A stretch of 64,000 nucleotides of DNA from positions 1 through 64,000 of the forward strand of contig JAIOHM010000023.1 of assembly GCA_019912965.1 (NCBI GenBank). Reading direction: 5' to 3'. The notes beneath the pieces are model-generated. The model searched no databases, had not been told where the DNA came from, and was given only the letters and a program-made list of their open reading frames with translations. Positions 33,345-43,771 of the stretch are shown piece by piece. Source of the DNA: Anaerolineae bacterium (GTDB lineage Bacteria; Chloroflexota; Anaerolineae; Aggregatilineales; Phototrophicaceae). Each line of letters begins with the position of its first letter. The first letter of the stretch is position 1. A program made the position numbers and the translations under genes.

Positions 33345-36300
33345 ATGGGACTGGGATTTATCTTATTCCTGGGTGGTCTGGTGATTATCCTGGGGTTGTA
33401 TTTCTGGTCACGCCAGCGGGAAGAACTTGGTTATATCCCGAATGCCGAACAGAAAGACCTCCAAAACCTGCCGCTGACCAACAGTGACGATGCGGTGCTG
33501 GTTTCGCGGGAACATGGGCAGTTGGTGTATATCAACGACCGTGCCCGCAAGCTGTTAGGGCTGAACGGCGGTGATCCTAATCTGGAATTTATCGCCCGCA
33601 TGGCGCAGCCCGTTGATAGCTTTCTTGATCTGTTTGCCTCTGAAGGGCAGGCATCGTTCCAGCTAGGGCAGCGTTGGGTAGAAGCCTCATCGCACACTAT
33701 CCCCACCGGCGGCGAAATGCGGCGCGTGGTCGTCATGCGCGAAATTTCCGCGAATACCAGTAACCCGGAATCGCTCGATCTTTCGCAGGCCATTCGCACC
33801 ATCAACGAAATTGGCGAAACTGTCAACGCAGGCATGGGTGTGCAGCAGGTGCATCAGGCGCTGCTGTCGATTGTTATGAAAGCTATCCCGGCAGCAGCGG
33901 GTGAAATCTGTCTGTGGGACGAAAACAAGAAAGTGCTTTACCCGGAAGGCTGGGTGGGTGATTCTGGCTATCTGATTAAGCTTCAGGAAAACGGCGGCTC
34001 GTATAAACCCGGCGAGGGCATTACCGGGTGGATGGCGCAGCATCGTAAACCGGTGCTGGTCGCCAGCATCTATGATGGGACTGCTGTACAGCCGAAATTC
34101 GGCAACTTCTTCAAAAGTTTTGTCGGCGTTCCCCTAACATTAGGTGACCGCTTTATTGGCACATTTGAACTCTCCGATCTGGATGCCAATCACTTCAACC
34201 AATCGCATCTGGCGCTGCTGCAAGCTATCAGCAAACAATTGGCAACCGCCATTCACAACGCCCAGTTGTATGCTGAGCAGTCCAAGCGCATCAGTGACAT
34301 GGCGAGCCTGCAAGAAGTTACCCAGCAGGACGAAACCCTGACTGACTCGCGCATTGTGTATGCAGCGCTGACCGAACGGGTCGCACGTTTGGTATCGGCA
34401 GGCATCTCCGGCGTTTTGGTGTATGACGAAAATCGCCGTGCGCTGCTTCCCGAACTGCCTTTTTATGGCCTTCTGGATAACGTCGCCCAGAATATTGTCA
34501 TCAACCTGCCTGCTGATAGCCCACAGCGTGACATCTGGGAACGGCAGCCGTATTGGGTGACCAACGATGTAGCTGATGATTCACTGATTGAGGCGTTGGG
34601 GCTGAAAGAATTTTTCGGTGTGGCGGGCATCAAGGATATGGCGCTCATCCCGTTGGAAATCGGCGCACACCGTTTTGGCATGATCCTCATTAGCAACAAG
34701 CGGGCGGCGGGCGGTTTTTCGACGCAGGATATTCTGGAAATGCGGATGCTGGCCGCGCAGGCTGCCATCGTGGCGCAAAATGTGCGCCTCTACCAGCGCG
34801 AACAACGCCGTGATACCGAACTTACAGGTTTGCAGGAAATTACCCAAGCCATTGGTGCACTCAGCCGTGAAGGGGAGTTTTACTCCACTATCAACGAAAG
34901 CATCGCCAAGCTGATGGGCATCGGTATGTGCGGCATTCTGCTCTACAACGAAACCGAACATCGCCTGGAATCCCGTTTGCCCTTCTATGGTCTTTCCGAT
35001 GAACAGGTCAAAGATTACACCATTGAGCTTGAACCCGGCAGTCCGCTGGATGAAATCTGGAATGAAGTTGATTACTGGTATACCAACCGGGTGCAGGCCG
35101 ACGCGGTCGTATACGCCGCTGGCCTGGGCGAATTTGCCAGCCAGATGGGTGTGCAAAAGACATTGCTGGCTGTGCTTTCGGTTGGCGGTCGGCGTTTGGG
35201 CGTGGTGCAGGCGTCCAACAAGCTGAGTGGTGAAGACTTCAACGATAAAGACGCCCAACTGCTGCTGATCTTCGCAACTCAGGTTGCCGCCATGATCGAA
35301 AACGTCCGTCTGCTGCGGGATATGGAGCGCAGTACAGAGGAAGCAAAAGGGCTGCGAAATGTGGCGGAATTAGCGGGTACGGTGCTAACACCCGAAGATT
35401 CCTTCACCCCGGTATTGGCGGAAATTGCTGCCCTGACGCGCAGCCCACAGGTATTCATCAATGTGCTTGACCAACAAACAGGCAGCCTGATTACTTATCC
35501 TCGTTGGGTCTATGGCACGGAACTTCATGAACCAGTGGTTTATGATGTTTATAGCAAACACTTTGAACACAGCGTAGCCCTCTCGCATCAAGCGTTTGTT
35601 AGCAACGATATTCTCAACGACTCGCGGGTGTTGGAAACCTATCATCAAAGTTCGCAGAAATTTAACCTGCGTTCGGCTGTTCTCGTCCCGCTGGTCGTCG
35701 GTGATCGCAGTCTGGGTGAGTTGGGTATTGCCAACCGCGCTAATCCCCCTTATGGCGATGAAGACATTAAGCTGATGACTGCCATCGCTACCCAGATCGC
35801 AGCGACCATTGAACGCCTTCGCTTAGTCGAAGCGCAGGGACAGAACCTCAATCGGCGTCTACAAGAGCTGGATGCCATTTCCAATATCAGCAACGAACTT
35901 ACCCAAACGCTGGAATTGGAGCGGGTGCTGGATGTCATTCGTCATGAGGCGGCCCGCGCTACCAATGCAGATGGCAGCACTGTCGTTTTGCTAAAGACCC
36001 TCGCCGCCTGGAAAAGCCCGGATATGCCGGAAATGGAACAACGGTTAGGTGAACGTAATGGGATGGTGTCGCTGGCTGACATTGAATTGGAAGCCGTTAC
36101 GCGGGGCGCGGATACGGTTCTGATCAGCAACTATTCTACTGCCAGCCTGAATCCCTCCCCCAAAATTGCTAACTCCGCCATCGCGGCTGCCTTCCTCTAC
36201 GAAGATGAAGTCGTCGGTGTTTTGCACCTGTACCATACACGCCAGAATCACTTCGACGACCGTGCGGCTGCTTTCTTGCTGACGCTGGCTGCCAAAGCCT

Positions 36301-39300
36301 CTCTGGGCTTCGGCAACGCCAAACGTTACCGCGAACAGTTGGAACGCAGTGCCCGTTTACGGCGTCGTGTCGAGCAGTTGAATCAGATTTTCGAACTGGG
36401 GCAAATGCTCCAGACCAATGTTGACCAGATCACGCTGTTGGAAGCCATTCTCTACAGCATCCAGCAAAGTGTGGGTTACGACATTGGCATGGTGGCATTA
36501 GTAGATGAGCAGGCTGGAATTCTCCGCCGTGCCGCACAGGTTGGGATGCCGCTAGACCATTTTGAGCATAGCAAAGCTTCCACGATGACAGTGGATGAAT
36601 TGCTGGCCATCATGCAGCCACAGTATCAGATCAGCGAATCGTACTTCATTCCGGCGGAACAGCGGATGCATTTGCGCTATTCTGTTCAGCAAACCCTGAG
36701 TACCGACTCGCCCGATAAACGCAATCAGGCACCTAAAGACGACCCACGCGCCTGGCAAACGGGCGACATGCTCTTGGTGCCGCTGCTAGGGCCGGGTGGT
36801 AATCCGCTGGGGATGATGAGCCTCGACCAACCGCAGGACGGGTTGCGACCAGACCGCGTAACGATGGAAGTGCTGGAAATCTTCGCGCATCAGGCCGCCG
36901 CCACGATGGAAAATATCCGCCTGTATCTGGCGAGCCTGAACAATGCTGAACAGGAAGCCCGGCTCAACGAGATGATGGAAGCCATCACCGGGACGCTGGA
37001 TGTTCATGAGATTATTGAAGCAGTGGCCTATGGTGCGCTGCGTTTGGTGCCTTTCACCCGCATGACAGTCGCCATGTTGCCCACCGAAGGCAGTGGCTTC
37101 GATATTCTCAACGTCGCTATCAACGCCGATAGCTCAATCAAGATCGACAGGGAACATCGTCAAAATCTGACAAGTAGTGCCTTGCTGCGGGCGCTGGTGG
37201 AAAGCCAGGACTCGCTCTACTATGCAGATGACCCGGTTATTGCCCAGTATATCGACTTGAGCGAATGGCATGGACAAGGTGAACGGACCACATTAATTGT
37301 GCCTTTAGTAGCCGGTGGTGTTACGTTGGGCGCGATGCATTTGGGCAGCGAACTTTCGCAGGCATTTGGTTTCGAGGAATACCGTCCGCTGCTGAAGCGT
37401 ATGGCAAACCTCTCTGCTGTTGCCATTCAGAATGCGCGTTTGTTCAATCAGGCGCTCAACCTGCAAGCCTTTAATGAGTCGGTAGTAGAATCGATCCAGC
37501 AGGGTATTGTCGTGCTGGATGAGGGCGGCTACATCCTCTCCATGAACGACTTTATGCGCCAGCGTTACGACTGGAATCCCAACGAGGCGCTGCGCCAGCA
37601 TTTGTTTGAGTATCGTCCCGCTCTGCGCGAGATGCTCAAAGATGATCTGAAGATCGTGCTGGAAAAAGGTCAGCCGCGCGAGAAGATCGGGCAGGTCAAC
37701 CACCTTGATGATGGCACGACACTGGTACGTAACTTCTATACCTATCCGCTGCGTACCATTGAAGCGATTCGGGGTGTTGTGCTGCTGGTAGAAGATGTTT
37801 CCGACCGTGCCATGCTGGAGCGTGATCTGGAAGCCCGTGCCACACAATTGGCTGTGCTGACCGAAGTTTCCAGCCGCATCACTGCTTCCCTGAACCGTGA
37901 AGAAGTGATCACATTGGCGCTGGATGAAATGGGACGGGTTATTCCCTACGACTCGATGACCTTGTGGAGTCGTAAAGGCAATGTGTTACATCTGGAAGGT
38001 TCCGGCGGTTTTGACGAAGATGTAGCGATGGTCGATGACGATATGGCGACCATTAGCATTTCTTCGCACGAACGCCTGAGTACACTGGTCGAACGAAAAA
38101 CACCCTATTCCATCAGCAACTTGCAGGGATGGGACGCGCTGCCGGGCGAAAAGGGTGCTAAAAGCTGGTTGGGCGTTCCTCTGGTTAATCAAGGCGATGT
38201 GGTTGGCGTGATTGCGCTTTCCCGGCAAGAACCACGTTTCTACGATGCTCAATCCGAACAGGCGGCTTTTGCCTTTGCCAATCAGGTTGCCATCGCGCTG
38301 GCGAACGCCAATCTGTTCTCCGAAGCACAGTATAAAACCGAGCGTCTCGGTCTGTTAAACCATGTTTCGGTCGCGCTGGCGCAGTCGCTAGACAGCGAAA
38401 ATATTCTCGAAATTGCGCTGCAAGAAATTGCCCGCGCGATGAAAATTGGCAATGCACGTGCGCTGGTCTTCGAGCGCGATCTGCATATTGGTCGCGTGGT
38501 GGTGCAGTACCCACGCGGCGAAGCCCCGCCCGAAGATATTATCAACCTGAATGAAAACGCCGCTTATCAGGTCATCCGTCGTTCGGCTGCGCCCCTGCTG
38601 GTTGAGGACGCGATGGGGCTTGGCCCGGATGATCCTTTACGGCATGAACTCGATCAGCGCCGTATCCGCGCCTATGCCATGATTCCCATGACCGTTGGCG
38701 GGCAGGCGATTGGCGCATTTGAGATGGAAGTCTACGATGTGCCGCGTAACTTCACCGTTGAACAGGTTGATTTGGGTACAATTATTGCTAATCAGGCGGC
38801 CATCGCCGTACAGAACACCAACCTGCTCGAACAAACGCTGGTGCGTACCCGCGAACTGGAAACCCTGCTGGAAGCGGCGCAGGCTACATCCCTGACGCTC
38901 AATCTGGAAGATGCTTTCCGCAGTGTGTGCGAACTGATCCTGCACGCGCTGGATATGGACGACTGCGCGATCATGATGTGGGATAACGTTGAAAGCTCGC
39001 TGGAAGTCCAGCTAGATGTAAACCGTTATGGCGAAACGGATCAGGTTGCGCCGCACGGAACCGTCTACAATCTGCGTCAGCAGCCGGCCAAGCTGCGTGC
39101 GCTGGAAGACCGCGAAATCGTGGTTATTCGTCACAACCAGACCAACAAAGATGTTGAAGAAGCTGAAGAAGTGAGGGCGCGCGGTGACGCACTGCGGGTG
39201 CTCATCCCGCTGGTTGTCCGCGATCAAGCCATCGGTCTGATTCAGGGACAGCAATCTGCCCAACACCGCGCCTTTAGCCACCGTGAAGTCCGGCTGGCGC

Positions 39301-41555
39301 AGGCGCTTGGAGCACAGGCCGCCATCGCCATCCAGAACGCCCGCCTCTCCACCGAGACCGCCGCGCTGGTTGAAGAAGGCTTTATCATCAACAACCTCAG
39401 TCAGGCCATTTCCTCTAAACTCACTATCGAGGAAATGATCGACATCGTGCGCGACCAGATTCCGCGCGTGACTGATGCTGAAGAACTCTACCTGGCCCTG
39501 TATGACTCATCCACTCAGAACATCACCTTCCCGGTCGCGGTAAAGAAGGGCGAGGATTTTGAAATCCCGCCGCGCACGCTGAACACCGATGAAGTCTCGT
39601 TCATCATCAAGCACCGTCGTTCGCTGGTGCTGGGTGGCGGTAACTGGAGTTCGGAAGAAATGCGCCGCAACCTGAGTATTGCTAATGGCGAAGGCGACGC
39701 TATCAGCTATCTGGGTGTTCCGGTGGCCTCTGGCGATCAGGTATTGGGCGTGCTGGCTGTGCGCGATAGCAACAGTGCCCGCGCATTCGGCATCAACGAC
39801 GAACGCCTGCTCATGACTGTTGGTACGCAGTTGGGCGCAGCCATTCAGAATGCTCGTCTGTTTAGCCAGGTTACCAATTTTGCCGATGAACTCAACCAAC
39901 GGGTGCAGGACGCTACCGAAGAACTCCGTCGTGAACGCGACCGCATCGATACGCTGTACCGCATTACCTCCGAACTGGCGCGGACACTGGATATGGATCG
40001 GGTGCTCAAGCGCGCGTTGGAAATGGTGGCGCAGGCTGTCACGGCTGATGACGGCGTGATTATGCTTATTGACCCGCTTTCAGATCGTTTGTTGACGCGC
40101 GCCGCGCTGCATGGCGGAACGACCGAGGCGCATCCCGCCAATATGGTGGCGGCATGGCTGCTGGGTAACGAACGCACACTGCTGGTCAACGACCTCACGA
40201 AAGTAGATTACTGGAACAAAAAAGCCGCCGGAGCGAATCAATGGCACAGTGCGTTGGCCGTTTTGCTGGAAAGCAACGACGACCCGCAGGGCGTGATGGT
40301 GCTGCTCAATCGTGAGAAGAATGCCTTCACCGAAACACAGCTTAAGCTGGTGGTTGCAGCGGCTAACCAGGTTGCATCGGCCATCAACAATGCCGACCTG
40401 TATCATCTCATCCGTGATCAGGCTGAACGTCTGGGAACGTTGGTGCGGGTGGAGCAGGAAGAGGCCGAAAAGAACTCCGCCATCGTCGAAAGTATCGCGG
40501 ACGGCGTGATGCTGGCGGATGCTGAAGGCGTCATTATCATGTTCAATCAGGCTGCCGAACGCATTCTGGAACTCCCGCGCGATCAGGTCATCGGGCAGGC
40601 GATGTTCAAGCTGACCGGTTTGTTTGGCGGTTCGGCGGATCAGTGGTCAGACGCAATTGAGAATTGGGCCAAAAACCCGGAAAGTTATGCACCCGGCGAA
40701 TACCTCGAAGAATCGCTCGATCTGGGCAAACGGGTTGTCAGCGTCCATCTTTCGCCCGTGCATATTGGTGAACGTTTTCTGGGGACGGTTTCGGTCTTCC
40801 GCGACATCACCAAAGAAGTCGAGGTTGACCGCGTAAAGAGCCAGTTCGTCGCCAGCGTGTCTCATGAACTCCGCACGCCCATGACCAGCATCAAAGGTTT
40901 TGCTGATCTGCTGCTGATGGGTGTGGCCGGACAGGTGGCTGATCCCCAAAAGGCGTTCCTGCTCAAAATCAAGTCGAATGCGGATCGCTTGAGCCAGTTG
41001 GTAAACGATCTGCTCAACATCTCCAAGATCGATGCGGGCGAACGGCTGAACGTTGAATTGGTTGACCTGAGCGAACTCATTCCGGGGGTGATGTCCAACC
41101 TTGAAAGCCGGGCCGAAAATGAAAACAAGCACCTGGATATTTCGGTGGAAATCGAACCCATGCTGCCGCCAGTTGAAGGTGATCCGCATAAGCTGACGCA
41201 AATCATCACGAATATTGTGGATAATGCATTCAACTACACTTATGAAGGTGGTAGTATTATTGTGAAGGCGGTTCTCCAACCAGATCGTCACCATGTGCTG
41301 CTTTCGGTTAAGGACAGTGGGATCGGTATCCCGGACGAATTTAAATCGCGTATCTGGGGACGTTTCGAACGTTACGAAGATCACGCATTGGTCATGGATG
41401 TTCCGGGTACTGGTCTGGGTCTTTCAATTGTGAAAGAACTCGTCCAGATGCATAATGGAAATATCTGGTTTGAGTCGGAACTGAGCAAAGGTACGACTTT
41501 CTTCATCGAGCTGCCGCTTGAACAACCAGAATCCGGGTCGCAGGGCGGGTTTTAA
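33345..41555 (+). CDS. Giant multi-GAF/PAS sensor histidine kinase
   Basis: 2736 residues. One N-terminal membrane helix (residues 3-22) anchors it; no periplasmic sensor domain. Then a PAS-like domain (about 40-130), seven GAF domains (starts near 151, 322, 496, 669, 841, 1012, 1207), a PAS (about 1378), five more GAFs (about 1504, 1669, 1839, 2017, 2204), a PAS (about 2379), HisKA with phospho-acceptor His2507 in ASVSHELRTPM, and HATPase_c (N-box NIVDNAFNY about 2625, DSGIGIP, GTGLGLSI about 2688). Each GAF starts with a coiled linker such as LQEITQAIG. GAF ligands cannot be read; no bilin or heme cysteine pattern was clear. Flanked by two receivers. Confidence 0.93.
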   Translation: MGLGFILFLGGLVIILGLYFWSRQREELGYIPNAEQKDLQNLPLTNSDDAVLVSREHGQLVYINDRARKLLGLNGGDPNLEFIARMAQPVDSFLDLFASEGQASFQLGQRWVEASSHTIPTGGEMRRVVVMREISANTSNPESLDLSQAIRTINEIGETVNAGMGVQQVHQALLSIVMKAIPAAAGEICLWDENKKVLYPEGWVGDSGYLIKLQENGGSYKPGEGITGWMAQHRKPVLVASIYDGTAVQPKFGNFFKSFVGVPLTLGDRFIGTFELSDLDANHFNQSHLALLQAISKQLATAIHNAQLYAEQSKRISDMASLQEVTQQDETLTDSRIVYAALTERVARLVSAGISGVLVYDENRRALLPELPFYGLLDNVAQNIVINLPADSPQRDIWERQPYWVTNDVADDSLIEALGLKEFFGVAGIKDMALIPLEIGAHRFGMILISNKRAAGGFSTQDILEMRMLAAQAAIVAQNVRLYQREQRRDTELTGLQEITQAIGALSREGEFYSTINESIAKLMGIGMCGILLYNETEHRLESRLPFYGLSDEQVKDYTIELEPGSPLDEIWNEVDYWYTNRVQADAVVYAAGLGEFASQMGVQKTLLAVLSVGGRRLGVVQASNKLSGEDFNDKDAQLLLIFATQVAAMIENVRLLRDMERSTEEAKGLRNVAELAGTVLTPEDSFTPVLAEIAALTRSPQVFINVLDQQTGSLITYPRWVYGTELHEPVVYDVYSKHFEHSVALSHQAFVSNDILNDSRVLETYHQSSQKFNLRSAVLVPLVVGDRSLGELGIANRANPPYGDEDIKLMTAIATQIAATIERLRLVEAQGQNLNRRLQELDAISNISNELTQTLELERVLDVIRHEAARATNADGSTVVLLKTLAAWKSPDMPEMEQRLGERNGMVSLADIELEAVTRGADTVLISNYSTASLNPSPKIANSAIAAAFLYEDEVVGVLHLYHTRQNHFDDRAAAFLLTLAAKASLGFGNAKRYREQLERSARLRRRVEQLNQIFELGQMLQTNVDQITLLEAILYSIQQSVGYDIGMVALVDEQAGILRRAAQVGMPLDHFEHSKASTMTVDELLAIMQPQYQISESYFIPAEQRMHLRYSVQQTLSTDSPDKRNQAPKDDPRAWQTGDMLLVPLLGPGGNPLGMMSLDQPQDGLRPDRVTMEVLEIFAHQAAATMENIRLYLASLNNAEQEARLNEMMEAITGTLDVHEIIEAVAYGALRLVPFTRMTVAMLPTEGSGFDILNVAINADSSIKIDREHRQNLTSSALLRALVESQDSLYYADDPVIAQYIDLSEWHGQGERTTLIVPLVAGGVTLGAMHLGSELSQAFGFEEYRPLLKRMANLSAVAIQNARLFNQALNLQAFNESVVESIQQGIVVLDEGGYILSMNDFMRQRYDWNPNEALRQHLFEYRPALREMLKDDLKIVLEKGQPREKIGQVNHLDDGTTLVRNFYTYPLRTIEAIRGVVLLVEDVSDRAMLERDLEARATQLAVLTEVSSRITASLNREEVITLALDEMGRVIPYDSMTLWSRKGNVLHLEGSGGFDEDVAMVDDDMATISISSHERLSTLVERKTPYSISNLQGWDALPGEKGAKSWLGVPLVNQGDVVGVIALSRQEPRFYDAQSEQAAFAFANQVAIALANANLFSEAQYKTERLGLLNHVSVALAQSLDSENILEIALQEIARAMKIGNARALVFERDLHIGRVVVQYPRGEAPPEDIINLNENAAYQVIRRSAAPLLVEDAMGLGPDDPLRHELDQRRIRAYAMIPMTVGGQAIGAFEMEVYDVPRNFTVEQVDLGTIIANQAAIAVQNTNLLEQTLVRTRELETLLEAAQATSLTLNLEDAFRSVCELILHALDMDDCAIMMWDNVESSLEVQLDVNRYGETDQVAPHGTVYNLRQQPAKLRALEDREIVVIRHNQTNKDVEEAEEVRARGDALRVLIPLVVRDQAIGLIQGQQSAQHRAFSHREVRLAQALGAQAAIAIQNARLSTETAALVEEGFIINNLSQAISSKLTIEEMIDIVRDQIPRVTDAEELYLALYDSSTQNITFPVAVKKGEDFEIPPRTLNTDEVSFIIKHRRSLVLGGGNWSSEEMRRNLSIANGEGDAISYLGVPVASGDQVLGVLAVRDSNSARAFGINDERLLMTVGTQLGAAIQNARLFSQVTNFADELNQRVQDATEELRRERDRIDTLYRITSELARTLDMDRVLKRALEMVAQAVTADDGVIMLIDPLSDRLLTRAALHGGTTEAHPANMVAAWLLGNERTLLVNDLTKVDYWNKKAAGANQWHSALAVLLESNDDPQGVMVLLNREKNAFTETQLKLVVAAANQVASAINNADLYHLIRDQAERLGTLVRVEQEEAEKNSAIVESIADGVMLADAEGVIIMFNQAAERILELPRDQVIGQAMFKLTGLFGGSADQWSDAIENWAKNPESYAPGEYLEESLDLGKRVVSVHLSPVHIGERFLGTVSVFRDITKEVEVDRVKSQFVASVSHELRTPMTSIKGFADLLLMGVAGQVADPQKAFLLKIKSNADRLSQLVNDLLNISKIDAGERLNVELVDLSELIPGVMSNLESRAENENKHLDISVEIEPMLPPVEGDPHKLTQIITNIVDNAFNYTYEGGSIIVKAVLQPDRHHVLLSVKDSGIGIPDEFKSRIWGRFERYEDHALVMDVPGTGLGLSIVKELVQMHNGNIWFESELSKGTTFFIELPLEQPESGSQGGF

Positions 41556-41595
41556 ACCTGCAAAAGCCTAATAAGTGGAGAGGTAAACAGCCGCT

Positions 41596-41973
41596 ATGGC
41601 GCATATTCTGGTCGCTGAAGATGAACGCGACATCCGTGAACTGATTAATTTTACCCTGATGTACTCAGGGTATCAGGTGACATTGGCTGCTAATGGTGCC
41701 GAGGCGTTGGAACTCGCCCCTAAAGTAAAGCCCGACCTGATTATGATGGATGTCCGAATGCCGAAGATGACCGGGTACGAAGCTTGCCGCCAGATGAAGC
41801 AGATTGAGGAAATCCGGCATATTCCGGTGGTATTTCTTTCCGCCAAAGGGCAGGACGAAGAAGTGCAAACGGGCATTGAGGCAGGGGCAGTGGCTTACAT
41901 CCTGAAGCCGTTTTCCCCGGAAGATCTGACTCGGCAGATTGGTGAAATTTTGAAGCAAAATGGACTGGGCTAG
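41596..41973 (+). CDS. CheY-like single-domain response regulator
   Basis: A 125-residue receiver with no output domain: acidic pocket AEDERDIRE, phospho-acceptor aspartate in DLIMMDVRMPKMTGYEA, switch region VVFLSAKGQDEE, and KPFSPEDLTRQ. GGAGAGG precedes the ATG. Transcribed just after the giant kinase, it is the expected phosphate acceptor and signals by protein-protein contact. Confidence 0.94.
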   Translation: MAHILVAEDERDIRELINFTLMYSGYQVTLAANGAEALELAPKVKPDLIMMDVRMPKMTGYEACRQMKQIEEIRHIPVVFLSAKGQDEEVQTGIEAGAVAYILKPFSPEDLTRQIGEILKQNGLG

Positions 41974-42015
41974 GCGCTCCGGCGTCTTACACAACACAGG
42001 CGAAGAAATACAGCT

Positions 42016-43026
42016 ATGAGCGCCATTACCATCGGCGGTGAACTCATTCATTACGAAGTGCTGGGGCGCGGTCGTCCGGTCATCCTGATTCACGGGTGGG
42101 TTGGTTCCTGGCGGTACTGGGTGCCGACCATGCAGAACCTCCAGTTGAAATACCGTGTCTATGCGATTGATCTGCATGGCTTTGGCGACTCCAGCAAGAA
42201 TGAGAAGAAGTACACCCTCAGCAATCAGGTACAACTCCTCAAGGATTTCATGGAAGCGATGGCAATTCCCAAAGCCGCGCTTATCGGACATGGTTTGGGC
42301 GCATGGGTAGCCATCGAGTTTGCCCGCGCCAAAGAAAATGCCGAAAAAATTCCGCGTCTGATGCTGTTGGATGCGCCAATCTTCCAGACACCTGGTTTGG
42401 AAAATCGGCATCGTCCGGGCAAAGCGGTGCCCTTAACCAGTAATGCACCGCCAGAGCAAATTGATGACCGTACCATCGCCAGTTCTAATTCCATGCGCCG
42501 TCAGGCTATGCTTGAACTGGAAATGATGTCCCGCGCCCGCGCAACGGGTGAAGCGGCAGGTATCTCCTCACCAGCAGTGCGTGATGATCGTAATCCGCCC
42601 CATAATCCGCTGCTGGACTTGATTAGCAGTCCGCCTGAATCGCTGCTGCAAATGTGCTTCAAGCGCTCAGACCCCATCTATAACAAACTTGAGCCGGATA
42701 TGCCCAAGACCGATCGCAAGGCTTTGCGCGAAAGTGCCAAAGAATTCGACTCCGGGCGTTTGCTGGATAACCTGTGGCTGTTGTCCATGCCGACCATTAT
42801 CCTGCATGGCAAGGACGATGCGCTCATTCGCCCACCAACGGAATCGGTATTGGATTACATCACCTACGAGAAAGAAGATAAGCTGATTGTGCGGCTGATT
42901 GATGGCGTGCGGCATTTCCCTATGCTCGAATACGAACGCTTTAACCGTTTAGTCAATGATTTTCTGGAAGTGCCAGACATCACTCAACTGGAAATTAAAG
43001 AGCGGTGGAAACGCAGAAGCCGCTGA
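42016..43026 (+). CDS. Alpha/beta-hydrolase fold protein with missing nucleophile
   Basis: A 336-residue alpha/beta-hydrolase fold. The oxyanion region ILIHGWVGSWRYW, strand YAIDLHGFGDS, acid in HGKDDALIRPP and histidine in DGVRHFPMLEY match active family members. The nucleophile elbow, however, reads LIGHGLGAWVA, with glycine (codon GGT at residue 93) where serine is expected, so ordinary hydrolysis is unlikely. It may be a binding or sensing protein, as in RsbQ-like or strigolactone-type hydrolase-fold receptors (which do keep their triad). Overlaps the thiamine pyrophosphokinase start by 22 bases. Confidence 0.82.
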   Translation: MSAITIGGELIHYEVLGRGRPVILIHGWVGSWRYWVPTMQNLQLKYRVYAIDLHGFGDSSKNEKKYTLSNQVQLLKDFMEAMAIPKAALIGHGLGAWVAIEFARAKENAEKIPRLMLLDAPIFQTPGLENRHRPGKAVPLTSNAPPEQIDDRTIASSNSMRRQAMLELEMMSRARATGEAAGISSPAVRDDRNPPHNPLLDLISSPPESLLQMCFKRSDPIYNKLEPDMPKTDRKALRESAKEFDSGRLLDNLWLLSMPTIILHGKDDALIRPPTESVLDYITYEKEDKLIVRLIDGVRHFPMLEYERFNRLVNDFLEVPDITQLEIKERWKRRSR

Positions 43027-43673
43027 AAGCCCTCATTTTCGTCAACGGCGACTCCAACGATGGCCCGATGGTGCGCCGCGCGCTGGCAGCAGCCCCGGAT
43101 GCCTGGGTGCTGGCGGCAGATGGGGGCGCGCGGCAAGCTGCCCATTTTGGCTTGAATGTCCAAACCGTGATTGGCGATATGGATTCGTTAAGCACGGCAG
43201 AATTGGATGCGCTTTCGTCGCGCGGCGCACATATCCACCGTTATCCTCAGGAAAAAGATGAAACCGATCTGGAATTGACGCTCCTGCACGCTGCTGGCGC
43301 GAATGCAGTCTGGATTCGCATCATTGCGGCCATTGGCGACCGCCTCGACCAGACATTGAGCAATATTTATCTAATGGCGCTGCCTGCGTTGGCCGGGCGG
43401 GATGTTCGTATGGTGGCCGGGAAGCAGGAAGCGTGGTTGCTCAGTCCCGGCGAAACCCTGATTTATGGCGCACCAGGCGATACCTTATCGCTGCTGCCCC
43501 TGACTGGAATGGCGCGCGGCGTCCGTACCGAGCATTTATACTACCCCCTGCGCGATGAAACTCTGGTTTTTGGCCCGGCGCGTGGCATCAGCAATGTGAT
43601 GCAGTCGGATACCGCCCGCGTTTGGCTGGGGGAGGGTGTTCTGTTAGCCGTTCATACCATCGGTAAAGCATAA
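43005..43673 (+). CDS. thiN: Thiamine pyrophosphokinase
   Basis: 222 residues, GTG start inside the end of the upstream hydrolase-like gene. It transfers pyrophosphate from ATP to thiamine, giving the cofactor thiamine diphosphate. Family landmarks: ALIFVNGDSNDGP, LAADGGARQAAHFGL, GDMDSLSTAEL, YPQEKDETDLELTLLHA (Mg/ATP site) and the C-terminal thiamine-binding beta region GMARGVRTEHLYYPL, SDTARVWLGEGVLLAV. Length matches the family. Confidence 0.92.
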   Translation: METQKPLKALIFVNGDSNDGPMVRRALAAAPDAWVLAADGGARQAAHFGLNVQTVIGDMDSLSTAELDALSSRGAHIHRYPQEKDETDLELTLLHAAGANAVWIRIIAAIGDRLDQTLSNIYLMALPALAGRDVRMVAGKQEAWLLSPGETLIYGAPGDTLSLLPLTGMARGVRTEHLYYPLRDETLVFGPARGISNVMQSDTARVWLGEGVLLAVHTIGKA

Positions 43674-43771
43674 AAAATGCACGTGCGCTATACTATTATC
43701 GTAGCAAAAGTCGGGCAGTTTGCGAACCACCCCTACCCAATAACACACATTTGGCGGAGCAGTTGGGCTTC

